Shown: in pieces, positions 36,101 through 38,254 of the stretch
How positions within the stretch are numbered: position 1 is the stretch's first letter
Layout: each line of letters starts with the position of its first letter
DNA from: Echinococcus granulosus
Lineage: Eukaryota > Platyhelminthes > Cestoda > Cyclophyllidea > Taeniidae
Assembly (NCBI RefSeq): GCF_000524195.1
Contig: NW_020170443.1
Location: 27,222 to 65,475 of the forward strand
DNA length: 38,254 bases
Direction of reading: 5' to 3'
The notes under the pieces: model-generated
Seen by the model: the letters and a program-made list of their open reading frames with translations, nothing else
The model's database searches: none
What the model was told of the DNA's origin: nothing
Position numbers and translations under genes: made by a program

Positions 36101-37479
36101 GCTTATCACTATTCCATTTCGTCGTCACACTCTACGGATGGAGTTGTCTCTTGTCTTATCGTCTTGGCTCAGCGCAGTCAAGCCATCAGCTCCGTTGTCG
36201 CACCCACGTTAAAATAAGGCTCACACCACATTCCTTCTCCAGCAACACGCAACATATATCATTGTGGGCTTGGGCGCGTGTCATTCAATTTATTGTCACC
36301 TCTTCAGCCGGTTCTGCTCTTCCGCCAGTTGTGGACGAAGTACCAGCCGTCGTGCACTTGTCGAAGCGATGACCTCTACTTCTCAAGTGTGGATTACTTC
36401 ATCATTATGAGGAAGAATGCCAGCGGTTGGCCATTCTAAGGCCTACACAATGACTCCTACGCCAGGATTCCTATCCACTTCATCATTGCCACTATCATAG
36501 TCGTCGTCGTCGACTTTTCTTTCATCCAAACCCAGATCTTTTTCGGCTACAGCACACGTTGCTACGCTCCTCGCGGCTGCACGAACCAGCACTTCGGTTA
36601 GTGGCATCATCCCACACTCATACCGCCGGCCGGTTGTACACACGTTGCCAGCATTACAACACTCTCTCACCTCTTTCCACAGTTCACCTCCCTCTCCCTT
36701 CTGTTGTTGGGTTATTGGAGTTGTTGGAAGGAAGTTAAGGTGATGCAGCCTTGTCTCTTTCAATGCAACAATGAGTGGCGTCAAATGCTGTGAAGTGAAA
36801 AGCTTCATTTGTAAACGCCTTGCCTTGGGGTATTTTCTTCTCAAAGGGACTATTTCCCTTTTTCTCTTGCCTTCCTATACAAGTGCTTGCCTCTTCTTCG
36901 CGCACAATGAATCGTGGGTAATGCCGTCGTCCATGGAGGAAGGGGAGGAGGAGGTACCTTGACAGCATCATACTTCCCTTAAACGCATGCATTTATCTTT
37001 ACGTCTGAATGAAAAAATTGTTACTTATGATGTTGATAAACACTTTTTCCCACATTTTTCTACTTTATTGTTAGTTTTGAACAGTGATCAACGATTGTAT
37101 GTACCACCAATTTCATGCATATTTATATTTGCAATTCATGTCAGTCAGGCCAATGCCGTTAGGTGGTGGTTGGGCCTTGGTCTTAGCCCTCGGCTAGAAT
37201 ACGAGCATAACTGGGGTACAATTGAATGCACTTTCTTCTCTCAGGTGTCTCACCAGGGCGTAAATTTACCTTGACACTTCTACCTCCGAGATCGCCCCCC
37301 TCGCTTAGTCAGTGTTGGTGTTGGCCCCGCTACCGATATCGCTGCTTTTCCATCCTTCGATCGTTGTCGCGCCTCTACGCATCGTCTGGTCTACTACTAC
37401 GCCATCGATTAACAACGCGAGAGACGGTCGGTCTACCTTCCTCGGTGCATTTCTCCGTGGTTTAAATCCTGGCAATTTA
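33115..37479. other. Gene-poor DNA downstream of PARP1
   Basis: From about 34.3 to 36.4 kb the plus strand is pyrimidine-rich, which produces many spurious open frames. A minus-strand frame at 36443-36844 (133 codons, acidic tail with KVDDDDYDSGNDEVD) is the most protein-like, but I recognise no family and see no supporting splice sites. No RNA gene is evident. Confidence 0.45.
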
Positions 37480-37562
37480 GCAGTGGGGATGATGTCATTT
37501 GTCTGCTGTATGCGGATATAGTGGTGGTACTTAGCTTCTCAAACACCACTTACTCTAACGGA
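37480..37562 (+). mobile_element. Possible reverse-transcriptase relic (degenerate YADD-like box)
   Basis: The plus frame from 37488 reads DDVICLLYADIVVVLSFS and then stops at TGA (37563-37565). It resembles the catalytic palm box of non-LTR retrotransposon reverse transcriptases (LLYADDIVLLS), but the second catalytic Asp is Ile. No upstream QG-box or downstream domain can be followed, so at most this is a short decayed fragment, and chance similarity is possible. Confidence 0.2.
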
Positions 37563-37956
37563 TGAGGCAATATGACCGCTGCTGCAGCAGCGGTTTAGGT
37601 TCATTCTCGTGTTCCATGTAATCCAGGATGTGTAAGCGTACGTGTTTTAACATTTTTTTTTACTATTTGCCAATCAAGTCTAGTCTTTGTTGTTGTCAGA
37701 CGATGTGTGAATGTGACTGATTTATTGTTTGAATGGTTTGAAAGTAAGTGGGTGACTGTCTGGACCATAGATTATTTGGCGGGAACGTGTGTCGGATACA
37801 TCGAGGTAAGTAAGAGTAGATTCATCCCATCGGGGTGGTAAGGCCTATTGCAGCTGAACTAATTAAGTCTGCAGGAATCGGTGAATCGGTGTTGGTCGCT
37901 GGATTTGCTGTTCGTTGAGTTGTCAATTTGATTTAAAATGAATAGAGGATTTAGGC

Positions 37957-37990
37957 ATGGATGGATGGCTGGATGGACGGGTGGTTGGGT
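37957..37990 (+). repeat. Imperfect ATGG/CTGG repeat
   Basis: Short degenerate run of ATGG, CTGG and ACGG units just before the perfect array, probably diverged units of the same microsatellite. Confidence 0.6.
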
Positions 37991-38054
37991 AAACATATGA
38001 ATTGATGCATGGAGTCTTTATTAATTATTGAGTGAATAGGTCGACTGATATACC

Positions 38055-38254
38055 ATGGATGGATGGATGGATGGATGGATGGATGGATGGATGGATGGAT
38101 GGATGGATGGATGGATGGATGGATGGATGGATGGATGGATGGATGGATGGATGGATGGATGGATGGATGGATGGATGGATGGATGGATGGATGGATGGAT
38201 GGATGGATGGATGGATGGATGGATGGATGGATGGATGGATGGATGGATGGATGG
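38055..38254 (+). repeat. Perfect (ATGG)50 microsatellite, continues past the window
   Basis: Two hundred bases of uninterrupted ATGG units up to the last base. The end of the window or contig inside the array suggests the assembly or cut ended there, and the true length is unknown. Confidence 0.98.

Noticed and set aside
1..38254. CRISPR arrays, bacterial operons, phage or integron features
   Set aside because: The only regular array is a 4-bp microsatellite, and the genes are intron-containing animal genes.

Overview
This is nuclear DNA of an animal: intron-rich, with GT-AG introns and metazoan housekeeping genes. A flatworm, probably tapeworm-like, is my best guess. That rests on very short introns (36, 44, 52 and 68 nt) beside ordinary ones, moderate GC, AATAAA sites close to stop codons and compact proteins. 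The lineage is inference; the gene identities are not.

Layout: (1) 1-4455, plus strand: C-terminal half of IFT140, a subunit of the ciliary retrograde transport complex IFT-A, entering already inside an exon. (2) 4456-10783: mostly featureless, except an unassigned coding-like patch at about 7.27-8.63 kb on the minus strand. (3) 10784-12999, minus strand: a GPX4-type glutathione peroxidase in five exons. Its catalytic residue is an in-frame UGA (12831-12833), read as selenocysteine, and a well-formed SECIS hairpin lies in its 3' UTR (10951-10998). Because of the UGA and the small exons it is invisible as a long open frame; it is the most interesting object here. (4) 13000-15127: non-coding interval between the divergent GPX and URB1 genes. 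(5) 15128-23596, plus strand: URB1/NPA1, a 60S ribosome-biogenesis factor, in about 20 exons (about 1171 aa). (6) 23597-25653: non-coding, with a 100-N assembly gap (24914-25013). (7) 25654-32724, plus strand: complete PARP1 in 14 exons (984 aa) with ZnF1, ZnF2, PADR1/Zn3, BRCT, WGR, helical and ART domains and an intact H-Y-E triad. (8) 32725-38254: 3' UTR, then gene-poor DNA with a possible reverse-transcriptase relic and a perfect (ATGG)50 array running off the window end.

The four genes do not form a pathway. They are an ordinary animal neighbourhood: ciliary transport, lipid-peroxide detoxification, ribosome assembly and DNA-damage signalling. IFT140 and GPX converge, GPX and URB1 diverge, and URB1 and PARP1 are in tandem. 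Exon joins were chosen by hand from homology, GT/AG sites and phase; every join given is phase-consistent unless flagged.
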